64,000 bases of DNA from Pontederia crassipes (taxonomy: Eukaryota; Streptophyta; Magnoliopsida; Commelinales; Pontederiaceae): the NCBI GenBank assembly GCA_030549335.1, contig CM060198.1:38387853-38451852 (forward strand). The letters run 5' to 3'. The notes beneath the pieces are model-generated. The model saw only the letters and a program-made list of their open reading frames with translations. It was not told the origin of the DNA and made no database searches. Position 1 is the stretch's first letter, and every line of letters begins with the position of its first letter. Shown piece after piece: positions 26,358 to 39,240 of this stretch. The position numbers and the translations under genes are program-made.

Positions 26358-26418
26358 TTGGGGATTAGAGTCTTAGAGTCAAACCGAAGTTGAACCGTTA
26401 CAATCAAAGATAACGCTC
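26358..26418. repeat. Truncated 61-bp monomer, copy 5 of 5
   Basis: Same junction, 17,865 bp after copy 2. It is the only copy in superblock II, which lacks the two further 22/23-mer units present in superblock I. Confidence 0.95.
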
Positions 26419-27894
26419 TTGGGGATTAGAGTCTTAGAGTTAGGTTCAAAGCTATAAGTTATATATACTTATGACAACCTTTGGGTGTCCTAAGAGGTGA
26501 TAGATCTTTAGAACTTTAACTCTATTTCAAACCGAAGTTGAACCGTTACAATCAAAGATAACGCTCTTGGGGATTAGAGTCTTAGAGTTAGGGTCAAAGC
26601 TATAAGTTATAGAGACTTATTACAACCTTTGGGTGTCCTAAGAGGTGATAGAGCTTCAGAACTTTAACTCTATTTCAAACCGAAGTTGAACCGTTACAAT
26701 CAAAGATAACGCTCTTGGGGATTAGAGTCTTAGAGTTAGGTTCAAAGCAATAAGTTATAGATACTTATTACAACCTTTGGGTGTCCTAAGAGGTGATAGA
26801 TCTTTAGAACTTTAACTCCATTTCAAACCGAAGTTGAACCGTTACAATCAAAGATAATGCTCTTGGGGATTAGAGTCTTAGAGTTAGGTTCAAAGATATA
26901 AGTTATAGATACTTATGACAACCTTTGGGTGTCCTAAGAGGTGATAGATCTTTAGAACTTTAACTCTATTTCAATCTGAAGTTGAACCGTTACAATCAAA
27001 GATAACGCTCCTCGGGATTAGAGTCTTAGAGTTAGGTTCAAAGCTATAAGTTATAGATACTTATTACAACCTTTGGGTGTCCTAAGAGGTGATAGATCTT
27101 CAGAACTTTAACTCTATTTTAAACCGAAGTTGAACCGTTACAATCAAAGATAATGCTCTTGGGGAATAGAGTCTTAGAGTTAGGTTCAAAGCTATAAGAT
27201 ATAGATACTTATTACAACCTTTGGGTGTCCTAAGAGGTGATAGATCTTTAGAACTTTAACTCTATTTCAAACCGAAGTTGAACCGTTACAATCAAAGATA
27301 ACGCTCTTAGGGATTAGAGTCTAAGAGTTAGGTTCAAAGCAATAACTTATACTTATTACAACCTTTGGGTGTCCTAAGAGGTGATAGAGCTTCAGAACTT
27401 TAACTCTATTTCAAACCGAAGTTGAACCGTTACAATAAAAGATAACGCTCTTGGGGATTATTGTCTTAGAGTTAGGTTCAAAGCTATAAGTTATAGATAC
27501 TTATTACAACCTTTGGGTGTCCTAAGAGGTGATAGATCTTTAGAACTTTAACTCTATTTCAAACCGAAGTTGAACCGTTACAATCAAAGATAACGCTCTT
27601 GGGGATTAGAGTCTTAGAGTTAGTTTCAAAGCTATAAGTTATAGATACTTATGACAACCTTTGGGTGTCCTAAGAGGTAATAGATCTTTAGAACTTTAAC
27701 TCTATTTCAAACCGAAGTTGAACCGTTACAATCAAAGATAACGCTCCTCGGGATTAGAGTCTTAGAGTTAGGTTCAAAGCTATAAGTTATGGATACTTAT
27801 TACAACCTTTGGGTGTCCTAAGAGGTGATAGATCTTCAGAACTTTAACTCTATTTTAAACCGAAGTTGAACCGTTACAATCAAAGATAACGCAC

Positions 27895-28023
27895 TTGGGG
27901 ATTAGAGTCTTAGAGTTATAGATACTTATTACAACCTTTGGGTGTCCTAAGAGGTGATAGATCTTTAGAACTTTAACTCTATTTCAAACCGAAGTTGAAC
28001 CGTTACAATCAAAGATAACGCTC
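27895..28023. repeat. 129-bp monomer, copy 4 of 5
   Basis: Same deletion, 17,865 bp after copy 1; superblock II counterpart. Confidence 0.9.
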
Positions 28024-28399
28024 TTGGGGATTAGAGTCTTAGAGTTAGGTTCAAAGCTATAAGTTATAGATATTTATTACAACCTTTGGGTGTCCTAAGA
28101 GGTGACAGAGCTTCAGAATTTTTACTCTATTTCAAATCGAAGTTGAACCGTTACAATCAAAGATAACGCTCTTGGGATTAGAGTCTTACAGTTAGGTTCA
28201 AAGCTATAAGTTATAGATACTTATTACAACCTTTGGGTGTCCTAAGAGGTGATAGATCTTTAGAACTTTAACTCTATTTCAAACCGAAGTTGAACCGTTA
28301 CAATCAAAGATAACGCTCTTGGGGATTAGACTTTTAGAGTTAGGTTCAAAGATATAAGTTATAGATACTTATGACAACCTTTGGGTGTCCTAAGAGGTG

Positions 28400-30538
28400 A
28401 TAGAGCTTCAGAACTTTAACTCTATTTCAAACCGAAGTTGAACCGTTACAATCAAAGATAACGCTCTTGGGGATTAGAGTCTTAGAGTTAGGTTCAAAGC
28501 AATAAGTTATAGATACTTATTACAACCTTTGGGTGTCCTAAGAGGTGATAGAGCTTCAGAACTTTAACTCTATTTCAAACCGAAGTTGAACCGTTACAAT
28601 CAAAGATAACGCTCTTGGGGATTAGAGTCTTTTAGTTAAGTTAAAAGCTATAAGTTATAGATACTTATTACAACCTTTGGGTGTCCTAAGAGGTGATAGA
28701 TCTTTAGAACTTTAACTCTATTGCAATTCGAAGGTGAACCGTTACAATCAATGATAATGCTCTTGGGGATTAGAGACTTAAGTTAGGTTCAAAGCTATAA
28801 GTTATAGATACTTATTACAACCTTTGGGTGTCCTAAGAGGTGATAGATCTTTAGAACTTTTACTCCATTTCAAACCGAAGTTGAACCGTTACAATCAAAG
28901 ATAACGCTCTTGGGGATTAGAGTCTTAGAGTTAGTTTCAAAGCTATAAGTTATAGATACTTATGACAACCTTTGGGTGTCCTAAGAGGTGATAGATCTTT
29001 AGAACTTTAACTCTATTTCAAACCGAAGTTGAACCGTTACAATCAAAGATAACACTCCTCGGGATTAGAGTCTTAGAGTTAGGTTCAAAGCTATAAGTTA
29101 TGGATACTTATTACAACCTTTGGGTGTCCTAAGAGGTGATAGATCTTCAGAACTTTAACTCTATTTTAAACCGAAGTTGAACCGTTACAATCAAAGATAA
29201 CGCACTTGGGGATTAGAGTCTTAGAGTTATAGATACTTATTACAACCTTTGGGTGTCCTAAGAGGTGATAGATCTTTAGAACTTTAACTCTATTTCAAAC
29301 CGAAGTTGAACCGTTACAATCAAAGATAACGCTCTTGGGGATTAGAGTCTTAGAGTTAGGTTCAAAGCTATAAGTTATAGATATTTATTACAACCTTTGG
29401 GTGTCCTAAGAGGTGACAGAGCTTCAGAATTTTTACTCTATTTCAAATCGAAGTTGAACCGTTACAATCAAAGATAACGCTCTTGGGATTAGAGTCTTAC
29501 AGTTAGGTTCAAAGCTATAAGTTATAGATACTTATTACAACCTTTGGGTGTCCTAAGAGGTGATAGATCTTTAGAACTTTAACTCTATTTCAAACCGAAG
29601 TTGAACTGTTACAATCAAAGATAACGCTCTTGGGGATTAGAGTCTTAGAGTTAGGTTCAAAGCTATAAGTTATAGATACTTATTACAACCTTTGGGTGTC
29701 CTAAGAGGTGATAGAGCTTCAGAACTTTAACTCTATTTCAAACCGAAGTTGAACCGTTACAATCAAAGATAACGCTCTTGGGGATTAGAGTCTTAGAGTT
29801 AGGTTCAAAGCAATAAGTTATAGATACTTATTACAACCTTTGGGTGTCCTAAGAGGTGATAGAGCTTCAGAACTTTAACTCTATTTCAAACCGAAGTTGA
29901 ACCGTTACAATCAAAGATAACGCTCTTGGGGATTAGAGTCTTTTAGTTAAGTTAAAAGCTATAAGTTATAGATACTTATTACAACCTTTGGGTGTCCTAA
30001 GAGGTGATAGATCTTTAGAACTTTAACTCTATTGCAATTCGAAGGTGAACCGTTACAATCAATGATAATGCTCTTGGGGATTAGAGACTTAAGTTAGGTT
30101 CAATGCTATAAGTTATAGATACTTATTACAACCTTTGGGTGTCCTAAGAGGTGATAGATCTTTAGAACTTTTACTCCATTTCAAACCGAAGTTGAACCGT
30201 TACAATCAAAGATAACGCTCTTGGGGATTAGAGTCTTAGAGTTAGTTTCAAAGCTATAAGTTATAGATACTTATGACAACCTTTGGGTGTCCTAAGAGGT
30301 GATAGATCTTTAGAACTTTAACTCTATTTCAAACCGAAGTTGAACCGTTACAATCAAAGATAACGCTCCTCGGGATTAGAGTCTTAGAGTTAGGTTCAAA
30401 GCTATAAGTTATGGATACTTATTACAACCTTTGGGTGTCCTAAGAGGTGATAGATCTTCAGAACTTTAACTCTATTTTAAACCGAAGTTGAACCGTTACA
30501 ATCAAAGATAACGCACTTGGGGATTAGAGTCTTAGAGT
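28400..30538. repeat. 9-mer tandem duplication, offset 1,311 bp
   Basis: GAGTCTTTTAG (28,625 and 29,936) and GAAGGTGAACC (about 28,730 and 30,041) repeat at 1,311 bp. The related piece in superblock I (18,531) is single, so the duplication arose in superblock II. The two copies differ after about 29,227, where the first carries the 19-bp deletion. Confidence 0.75.
29206..29334. repeat. 129-bp monomer, copy 5 of 5
   Basis: Same deletion, 1,311 bp after copy 4, created by the 9-mer duplication. The superblock I counterpart at 19,110 and the second 9-mer copy at 30,517 are not deleted: they are full-length and carry GCTAGAAG. This monomer is therefore either a converted copy or marks a recombination edge. 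Confidence 0.85.
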
Positions 30539-33206
30539 TAGGTTTAAAGCTAGAAGTTATAGATACTTATTACAACCTTTGGGTGTCCTAAGAGGTGATA
30601 GATCTTTAGAACTTTAACTCTATTTCAAACCGAAGTTGAACCGTTACAATCAAAGATAACGCTCTTGGGGATTAGAGTCTTAGAGTTAGGTTCAAAGTTA
30701 TAAGTTATAGATATTTATTACAACCTTTGGGTGTCCTAAGAGGTGACAGAGCTTCAGAATTTTTACTCTATTTCAAATCGAAGTTGAACCGTTACAATCA
30801 AAGATAACGCTCTTGGGATTAGAGTCTTAGAGTTAGGTTCAAAGCTATAAGTTATGGATACTTATTACAACCTTTGGGTGTCCTAAGAGGTGATAGATCT
30901 TCAGAACTTTAACTCTATTTTAAACCGAAGTTGAACCGTTACAATCAAAGATAACGCACTTGGGGATTAGACTCTTAGAGTTAGGTTCAAAGATATAAGT
31001 TATAGATACTTATGACAACCTTTGGGTGTCCTAAGAGGTGATAGAGCTTCAGAACTTTAACTCTATTTCAAACCGAAGTTGAACCGTTACAATCAAAGAT
31101 AACGTTCTTGGGGATTAGAGTCTTAGAGTTAGGTTCAAAGCAATAAGTTATAGATACTTATTACAACCTTTGGGTGTCCTAAGAGGTGATAGAGCTTCAG
31201 AACTTTAACTCTATTTCAAACCGAAGTTGAACCGTTACAATCAAAGATAACGCTCTTGGGGATTAGAGTCTTAGAGTTAGGTTCAAAGCAATAAGTTATA
31301 GATACTTATTACAACCTTTGGGTGTCCTAAGAGGTGATAGATCTTTAGAACTTTAACTCTCTTGCAATTCGAAGTTGAACCGTTACAATCAATGATAACG
31401 CTCTTGGGGATTAGAGACTTAGAGTTAGGTTCAAAGCCATAAGTTATAGATACTTATTACAACCTTTGGGTGTCCTAAGCGGTGATAGATCTTTAGAACT
31501 TTAACTCTATTTCAAACCGAAGTTGAACCGTTACAATCAAAGATAACGCTCTTGGGGATTAGAGTCTTAGAGTTAGGTTCAAAGCAATAAGTTATAGATA
31601 CTTATTACAACCTTTGGGTGTCCTAAGAGGTGATAGATCTTTAGAACTTTAACTCTATTTCAAACCGAAGTTGAACCGTTACAATCAAAGATAACGCTCT
31701 TGGGGATTAGAGTCTTAGAGTTAGGTTCAAAGATATAAGTTATAGATACTTATTACAACCTTTGGGTGTCCTAAGAGGTGATAGAGCTTCAGAACTTTAA
31801 CTCTATTTCAAACCGAAGTTGAACCGTTACAATCAAAGATAACGCTCTTGGGGATTATTGTCTTAGAGTTAGGTTCAAAGCTATAAGTTATAGATACTTA
31901 TTACAACCTTTGGGTGTCCTAAGAGGTGATAGATCTTTAGAACTTTAACTCTATTTCAAACCGAAGTTGAACCGTTACAATCAAAGATAACGCTCTTGGG
32001 GATTAGAGTCTTAGAGTTAGGTTCAAAGCATTAAGTTATAGATACTTATTACAACCTTTGGGTGTCCTAAGAGGTGATAGATCTTTAGAACTTTAACTCT
32101 ATTTCAAACCGAAGTTGAACCGTTACAATCAAATATAACGCTCTTAGGGATTAGAGTCTTAGAGTTAGGTTCAAAGCTATAAGTTATAGATACTTATTAC
32201 AACCTTTGGGTGTCCTAAGAGGTGATAGAGCTTCAGAACTTTAACTCTATTTCAAACCGAAGTTGAACCGTTACAATCAAAGATAACGCTATTGGGGATT
32301 AGAGTCTTAGAGTTAGGTTCAAAGCAATAAGTTATAGATACTTATTACAACCTTTGGGTGTCCTAAGAGGTGATAGATCTTTAGAACTTTAACTCCATTT
32401 CAAACCAAAGTTGAACCGTTACAATCAAAGATAACGCTCTTGGGGATTAGAGTCTTAGAGTTAGGTTCAAAGATATAAGTTATAGATACTTATTACAACC
32501 TTTGGGTGTCCTAAGAGGTGATAGAGCTTCAGAACTTTAACTCTATTTCAAACCGAAGTTGAACCGTTAAAATCAAAGATAACGCTCTTGGGGATTAGAG
32601 TCTTAGAGTTAGGTTCAAAGCAATAAGTTATAGATACTTATTACAACCTTTGGGTGTCCTAAGATGTGATAGATCTTTAGAACTTTAACTCTCTTGCAAT
32701 TCGAAGTTGAACCGTTACAATAAATGATAACGCTCTTGGGGATTAGAGACTTAGAGTTAGGTTCAAAGCCATAAGTTATAGATACTTATTACAACCTTTG
32801 GGTGTCCTAAGCGGTGATAGATCTTTAGAACTTTAACTCTATTTCAAACCGAAGTTGAACCGTTACAATCAAAGATAACGCTCTTGGGGATTAGAGTCTT
32901 AGAGTTAGGTTCAAAGCAATAAGTTATAGATACTTATTACAACCTTTGGGTGTCCTAAGAGGTGATAGAGCTTCAGAACTTTAACTCTATTTCAAACCGA
33001 AGTTGAACCGTTATAATCAAAGATAACGCTCTTGGGGATTAGAGTCTTAGAGTTAGGTTCAAAGATATAAGTTATAGATACTTATTACAACCTTTGGGTG
33101 TCCTAAGAGGTGATAGAGCTTCAGAACTTTAACTCTATTTCAAACCGAAGTTGAACTGTTACAATCAAAGATAACGCTCTTGGGGATTATTGTCTTAGAG
33201 TTAGGT

Positions 33207-36200
33207 TCAAAGCTATAAGTTATAGATACTTATTACGACCTTTGGGTGTCCTAAGAGGTGATAGATCTTTAGAACTTTAACTCTATTTCAAACCGAAGTT
33301 GAACCGTTACAATCAAATATAACGCTCTTAGGGATTAGAGTCTTAGAGTTAGGTTCAAAGCTATAAGTTATAGATACTTATTACAACCTTTGGGTGTCCT
33401 AAGAGGTGATAGAGCTTCAGAACTTTAACTCTATTTCAAACCGAAGTTGAACCGTTACAATCATAGATAACGCTCTTGGGGATTAGAGTCTTAGAGTTAG
33501 GTTCAAAGCAATAAGTTATAGATACTTATTACAACCTTTGGGTGTCCTAAGAGGTGATAGAGCTTCAGAACTTTAACTCTATTTCAAACCGAAGTTGAAC
33601 CGTTACAATCAAAGATAACGCTCTTGGGGATTAGAGTATTTGAGTTAGGTTAAAAGCTATAAGTTATAGATACTTATTACAACCTTTGGGTATCCTAAGA
33701 GGTGATAGGTCTTTGGAACTTTAACTCTATTGCAATTCGAAGTTGAACCGTTACAATCAATGATAATGCTCTTGGGGATTAGAGACTTAAGTTTGGTTCA
33801 AAGCTATAAGTTATAGATACTTATTACAACCTTTGGGTGTCCTAAGAGGTGATAGATCTTTAGAACTTTAACTCCATTTCAAACCGAAGTTGAACCGTTA
33901 CAATCAAAGATAACGCTCTTGGGGATTAGAGTCTTAGAGTTAGGTTCAAAGATATAAGTGATAGATACTTATTACAACCTTTGGGTGTCCTAAGAGGTGA
34001 TAGAGCTTCAGAACTTTAACTCTATTTCAAACCGAAGTTGAACCGTTACAATCAAAGATAACGCTCTTGGGGATTAGAGTCTTAGAGTTAGGTTCAAAGC
34101 AATAAGTTATAGATACTTATTACAACCTTTGGGTGTCCTAAGAGGTGATAGATCTTTAGAACTTTAACTCTCTTGCAATTCGAAGTTGAACCGTTACAAT
34201 CAATGATAACGCTCTTGGGGATTAGAGACTTAGAGTTAGGTTCAAAGCCATAAGTTATAGATACTTATTACAATCTTTGGGTGTCCTAAGCGGTGATAGA
34301 TCTTTAGAACTTTAACTCTATTTCAAACCGAAGTTGAACCGTTACAATCAAAGATAACGCTCTTGGGGATTAGAGTCTTAGAGTTAGGTTCAAAGCAATA
34401 AGTTATAGATACTTATTACAACCTTTGGGTGTCCTAAGAGGTGATAGAGCTTCAGAACTTTAACTCTATTTCAAACCGAAGTTGAACCGTTACAATCAAA
34501 GATAACGCTCTTGGGGATTAGAGTCTTAGAGTTAGGTTCAAAGATATAAGTTATAGATACTTATTACAACCTTTGGGTGTCCTAAGAGGTGATAGAGCTT
34601 CAGAACTTTAACTCTATTTCAAACCGAAGTTGAACTGTTACAATCAAAGATAACGCTCTTGGGGATTATTGTCTTAGAGTTAGGTTCAAAGCTATAAGTT
34701 ATAGATACTTATTACAACCTTTGGGTGTCCTAAGAGGTGATAGATCTTTAGATCTTTAACTCTATTTCAAACCGAAGTTGAACCGTTACAATCAAAGATA
34801 ACGCTCTTGGGGATTAGAGTCTTAGAGTTAGGTTTAAAGCAATAAGTTATAGATACTTATTACAACCTTTGGGTGTCCTAAGAGGTGATAGATCTTTAGA
34901 ACTTTACCTCTATTTCAAACCGAAGTTGAACCGTTACAATCAAATATAACGCTCTTAGGGATTAGAGTCTTAGAGTTAGGTTCAAAGCTATAAGTTATAG
35001 ATACTTATTACAACCTTTGGGTGTCCTAAGAGGTGATAGAGCTTCAGAACTTTAACTCTATTTCAAACCGAAGTTGAACCGTTACAATCATAGATAACGC
35101 TCTTGGGGATTAGAGTCTTAGAGTTAGGTTCAAAGCAATAAGTTATAGATACTTATTACAACCTTTGGGTGTCCTAAGAGGTGATAGAGCTTCAGAACTT
35201 TAACTCTATTTCAAACCGAAGTTGAACCGTTACAATCAAAGATAACGCTCTTGGGGATTAGAGTATTTGAGTTAGGTTAAAAGCTATAAGTTATAGATAC
35301 TTATTACAACCTTTGGGTATCCTAAGAGGTGATAGGTCTTTGGAACTTTAACTCTATTGCAATTCGAAGTTGAACCGTTACAATCAATGATAATGCTCTT
35401 GGGGATTAGAGACTTAAGTTTGGTTCAAAGCTATAAGTTATAGATACTTATTACAACCTTTGGGTGTCCTAAGAGGTGATAGATCTTTAGAACTTTAACT
35501 CCATTTCAAACCGAAGTTGAACCGTTACAATCAAAGATAACGCTCTTGGGGATTAGAGTCTTAGAGTTAGGTTCAAAGATATAAGTGATAGATACTTATT
35601 ACAACCTTTGGGTGTCCTAAGAGGTGATAGAGCTTCAGAACTTTAACTCTATTTCAAACCGAAGTTGAACCGTTACAATCAAAGATAACGCTCTTGGGGA
35701 TTAGAGTCTTAGAGTTAGGTTCAAAGCAATAAGTTATAGATACTTATTACAACCTTTGGGTGTCCTAAGAGGTGATAGATCTTTAGAACTTTAACTCTCT
35801 TGCAATTCGAAGTTGAACCGTTACAATCAATGATAACGCTCTTGGGGATTAGAGACTTAGAGTTAGGTTCAAAGCCATAAGTTATAGATACTTATTACAA
35901 TCTTTGGGTGTCCTAAGCGGTGATAGATCTTTAGAACTTTAACTCTATTTCAAACCGAAGTTGAACCGTTACAATCAAAGATAACGCTCTTGGGGATTAG
36001 AGTCTTAGAGTTAGGTTCAAAGCAATAAGTTATAGATACTTATTACAACCTTTGGGTGTCCTAAGAGGTGATAGAGCTTCAGAACTTTAACTCTATTTCA
36101 AACCGAAGTTGAACCGTTACAATCAAAGATAACGCTCTTGGGGATTAGAGTCTTAGAGTTAGGTTCAAAGATATAAGTTATAGATACTTATTACAACCTT

Positions 36201-37400
36201 TGGGTGTCCTAAGAGGTGATAGAGCTTCAGAACTTTAACTCTATTTCAAACCGAAGTTGAACTGTTACAATCAAAGATAACGCTCTTGGGGATTATTGTC
36301 TTAGAGTTAGGTTCAAAGCTATAAGTTATAGATACTTATTACAACCTTTGGGTGTCCTAAGAGGTGATAGATCTTTAGATCTTTAACTCTATTTCAAACC
36401 GAAGTTGAACCGTTACAATCAAAGATAACGCTCTTGGGGATTAGAGTCTTAGAGTTAGGTTTAAAGCAATAAGTTATAGATACTTATTACAACCTTTGGG
36501 TGTCCTAAGAGGTGATAGATCTTTAGAACTTTACCTCTATTTCAAACCGAAGTTGAACCGTTACAATCAAATATAACGCTCTTAGGGATTAGAGTCTTAG
36601 AGTTAGGTTCAAAGCTATAAGTTATAGATACTTATTACAACCTTTGGGTGTCCTAAGAGGTGATAGAGCTTCAGAACTTTAACTCTATTTCAAACCGAAG
36701 TTGAACCGTTACAATCATAGATAACGCTCTTGGGGATTAGAGTCTTAGAGTTAGGTTCAAAGCAATAAGTTATAGATACTTATTACAACCTTTGGGTGTC
36801 CTAAGAGGTGATAGAGCTTCAGAACTTTAACTCTATTTCAAACCGAAGTTGAACCGTTACAATCAAAGATAACGCTCTTGGGGATTAGAGTATTTGAGTT
36901 AGGTTAAAAGCTATAAGTTATAGATACTTATTACAACCTTTGGGTGTCCTAAGAGGTGATAGGTCTTTGGAACTTTAACTCTATTGCAATTCGAAGTTGA
37001 ACCGTTACAATCAATGATAATGCTCTTGGGGATTAGAGACTTAAGTTTGGTTCAAAGCTATAAGTTATAGATACTTATTACAACCTTTGGGTGTCCTAAG
37101 AGGTGATAGATCTTTAGAACTTTAACTCCATTTCAAACCGAAGTTGAACCGTTACAATCAAAGATAACGCTCTTGGGGATTAGAGTCTTAGAGTTAGGTT
37201 CAAAGATATAAGTTATAGATACTTATTACAACCTTTGGGTGTCCTAAGAGGTGATAGAGCTTCAGAACTTTAACTCTATTTCAAACCGAAGTTGAACCGT
37301 TACAATCAAAGATAACGCTCTTGGGGATTAGAGTCTTAGAGTTAGGTTCAAAGCAATAAGTTATAGATACTTATTACAACCTTTGGGTGTCCTAAGAGGT
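33207..37400. repeat. Superblock III, with 11-mer HOR copies (1,627 bp)
   Basis: Starts with the ATTACGACC marker (33,237), then loses one monomer relative to superblock II (offset 10,816 becomes 10,668). It carries adjacent copies of the 11-mer HOR, marked by GAGTATTTGAG at 33,634, 35,261 and 36,888, spacing 1,627 = 11x148-1. The first two copies share private changes: AAGTGATAG (33,960 and 35,587), CAATCTTTGG (about 34,274 and 35,901) and TTACCTCTA (about 34,905 and 36,532). The third copy has GGGTGTCC where the others have GGGTATCC, and departs at about 37,400. Confidence 0.8.
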
Positions 37401-39240
37401 GATAGAGCTTCAGAACTTTAACTCTATTTCAAACCGAAGTTGAACCGTTACAATCAAAGATAACGCTCTTGGGGATTAGAGTCTTAGAGTTAGGTTCAAA
37501 GATATAAGTTATAGATACTTATTACAACCTTTGGGTGTCCTAAAAGGTGATAGAGCTTCAGAACTTTAACTCTATTTCAAACCGAAGTTGAACTGTTACA
37601 ATCAAAGATAACGCTCTTGGGGATTATTGTCTTAGAGTTAGGTTCAAAGCTATAAGTTATAGATACTTATTACAACCTTTGGGTGTCCTAAGAGGTGATA
37701 GATCTTTAGAACTTTAACTCTATTTCAAACCGAAGTTGAACCGTTACAATCAAAGATAACGCTCTTGGGGATTAGAGTCTTAGAGTTAGATTTAAAGCAA
37801 TAAGTTATAGATACTTATTACAACCTTTGGGTGTCCTAAGAGGTGATAGATCTTTAGAACTTTAACTCTATTTCAAACCGAAGTTGAACCGTTACAATCA
37901 AATATAACGCTCTTAGGGATTAGAGTCTTAGAGTTAGGTTCAAAGCTATAAGTTATAGATACTTATTACAACCTTTGGGTGTCCTAAGAGGTGATAGAGC
38001 TTCAGAACTTTAACTCTATTTCAAACCGAAGTTGAACCGTTACAATCATAGATAACGCTCTTGGGGATTAGAGTCTTAGAGTTAGGTTCAAAGCAATAAG
38101 TTATAGATACTTATTACAACCTTTGGGTGTCCTAAGAGGTGATAGAGCTTCAGAACTTTAACTCTATTTCAAACCGAAGTTGAACCGTTACAATCAAAGA
38201 TAACGCTCTTGGGGATTAGAGACTTAGAGTTAGGTTCAAAGCCATAAGTTATAGATACTTATTACAACCTTTGGGTGTCCTAAGCGGTGATAGATCTTTA
38301 GAACTTTAACTCTATTTCAAACCGAAGTTGAACCGTTACAATCAAAGATAACGCTCTTGGGGATTAGAGTCTTAGAGTTAGGTTCAAAGCAATAAGTTAT
38401 AGATACTTATTACAACCTTTGGGTGTCCTAAGAGGTGATAGAGCTTCAGAACTTTAACTCTATTTTAAACCGAAGTTGAACCGTTACAATCAAAGATAAC
38501 GCTCTTGGGGATTAGAGTCTTAGAGTTAGGTTAAAAGATATAAGTTATAGATACTTATTACAACCTTTGGGTGTCCTAAGAGGTGATAGAGCTTCAGAAC
38601 TTTAACTCTATTTCAAACCGAAGTTGAACCGTTACAATCAAAGATAACGCTCTTGGGATTATTGTCTTAGAGTTAGGTTCAAAGCTATAAGTTATAGATA
38701 CTTATTACAACCTTTGGGTGTCCTAAGAGGTGATAGATCTTCAGAACTTTAACTCTATTTTAAAGCGAAGTTGAACCGTTATAATCAAAGATAACGCACT
38801 TGGGGATTAGAGTCTTAGAGTTAGGTTTAAAGCTAGAAGTTATAGATACTTATTACAACCTTTGGGTGTCCTAAGAGGTGATAGATCTTTAGAACTTTAA
38901 CTCTATTTCAAACCGAAGTTGAACCGTTACAATCAAAGATAACGCTCTTGGGGATTAGAGTCTTAGAGTTAGGTTCAAAGCTATAAGTTATAGATACTTA
39001 TTACAACCTTTGGGTGTCCTAAGAGGTGATAGAGCTTCAGAATTTTTACTCTATTTCAAATCGAAGTTGAACCGTTACAATCAAAGATAACGCTCTTGGG
39101 GATTAGAGTCTTAGAGTTAGGTTCAAAGCTATAAGTTATAGATACTTATTACAACCTTTGGGTGTCATAAGAGGTGATAGATCTTTAGAACTTTAACTCT
39201 ATTTCAAACCGAAGTTGAACCGTTACAATCAAAGATAACG
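37400..39240. repeat. Transitional monomers between superblock III and the 18-mer domain
   Basis: About 12 monomers, all of the same family, with mixed markers: AAGCGGTGATAG (about 38,282), CTTGGGATTATTG (about 38,653), GCTAGAAG (about 38,830) and TTTTAAAGCG (about 38,760). They do not follow a period that I can trace for more than a few units. Nothing other than satellite is present. Confidence 0.7.

Larger units (their letters stand above)
22391..33206. repeat. Superblock II (10,816 bp), edited copy of superblock I
   Basis: Follows superblock I in the same order with four length changes. (1) 7,769 bp is missing (I: 10,599-18,367). (2) A 9-mer of 1,311 bp is duplicated near 28.4-30.5 kb. 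(3) One 148-bp monomer is missing opposite about 19,861. (4) 443 bp (three monomers, 3x148-1) is missing opposite about 21.1-21.55 kb. The sum, 7,769-1,311+148+443 = 7,049, equals 17,865-10,816 exactly. Landmark offsets to superblock I step from 17,865 to 10,096, 11,407, 11,259 and 10,816. Confidence 0.8.
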
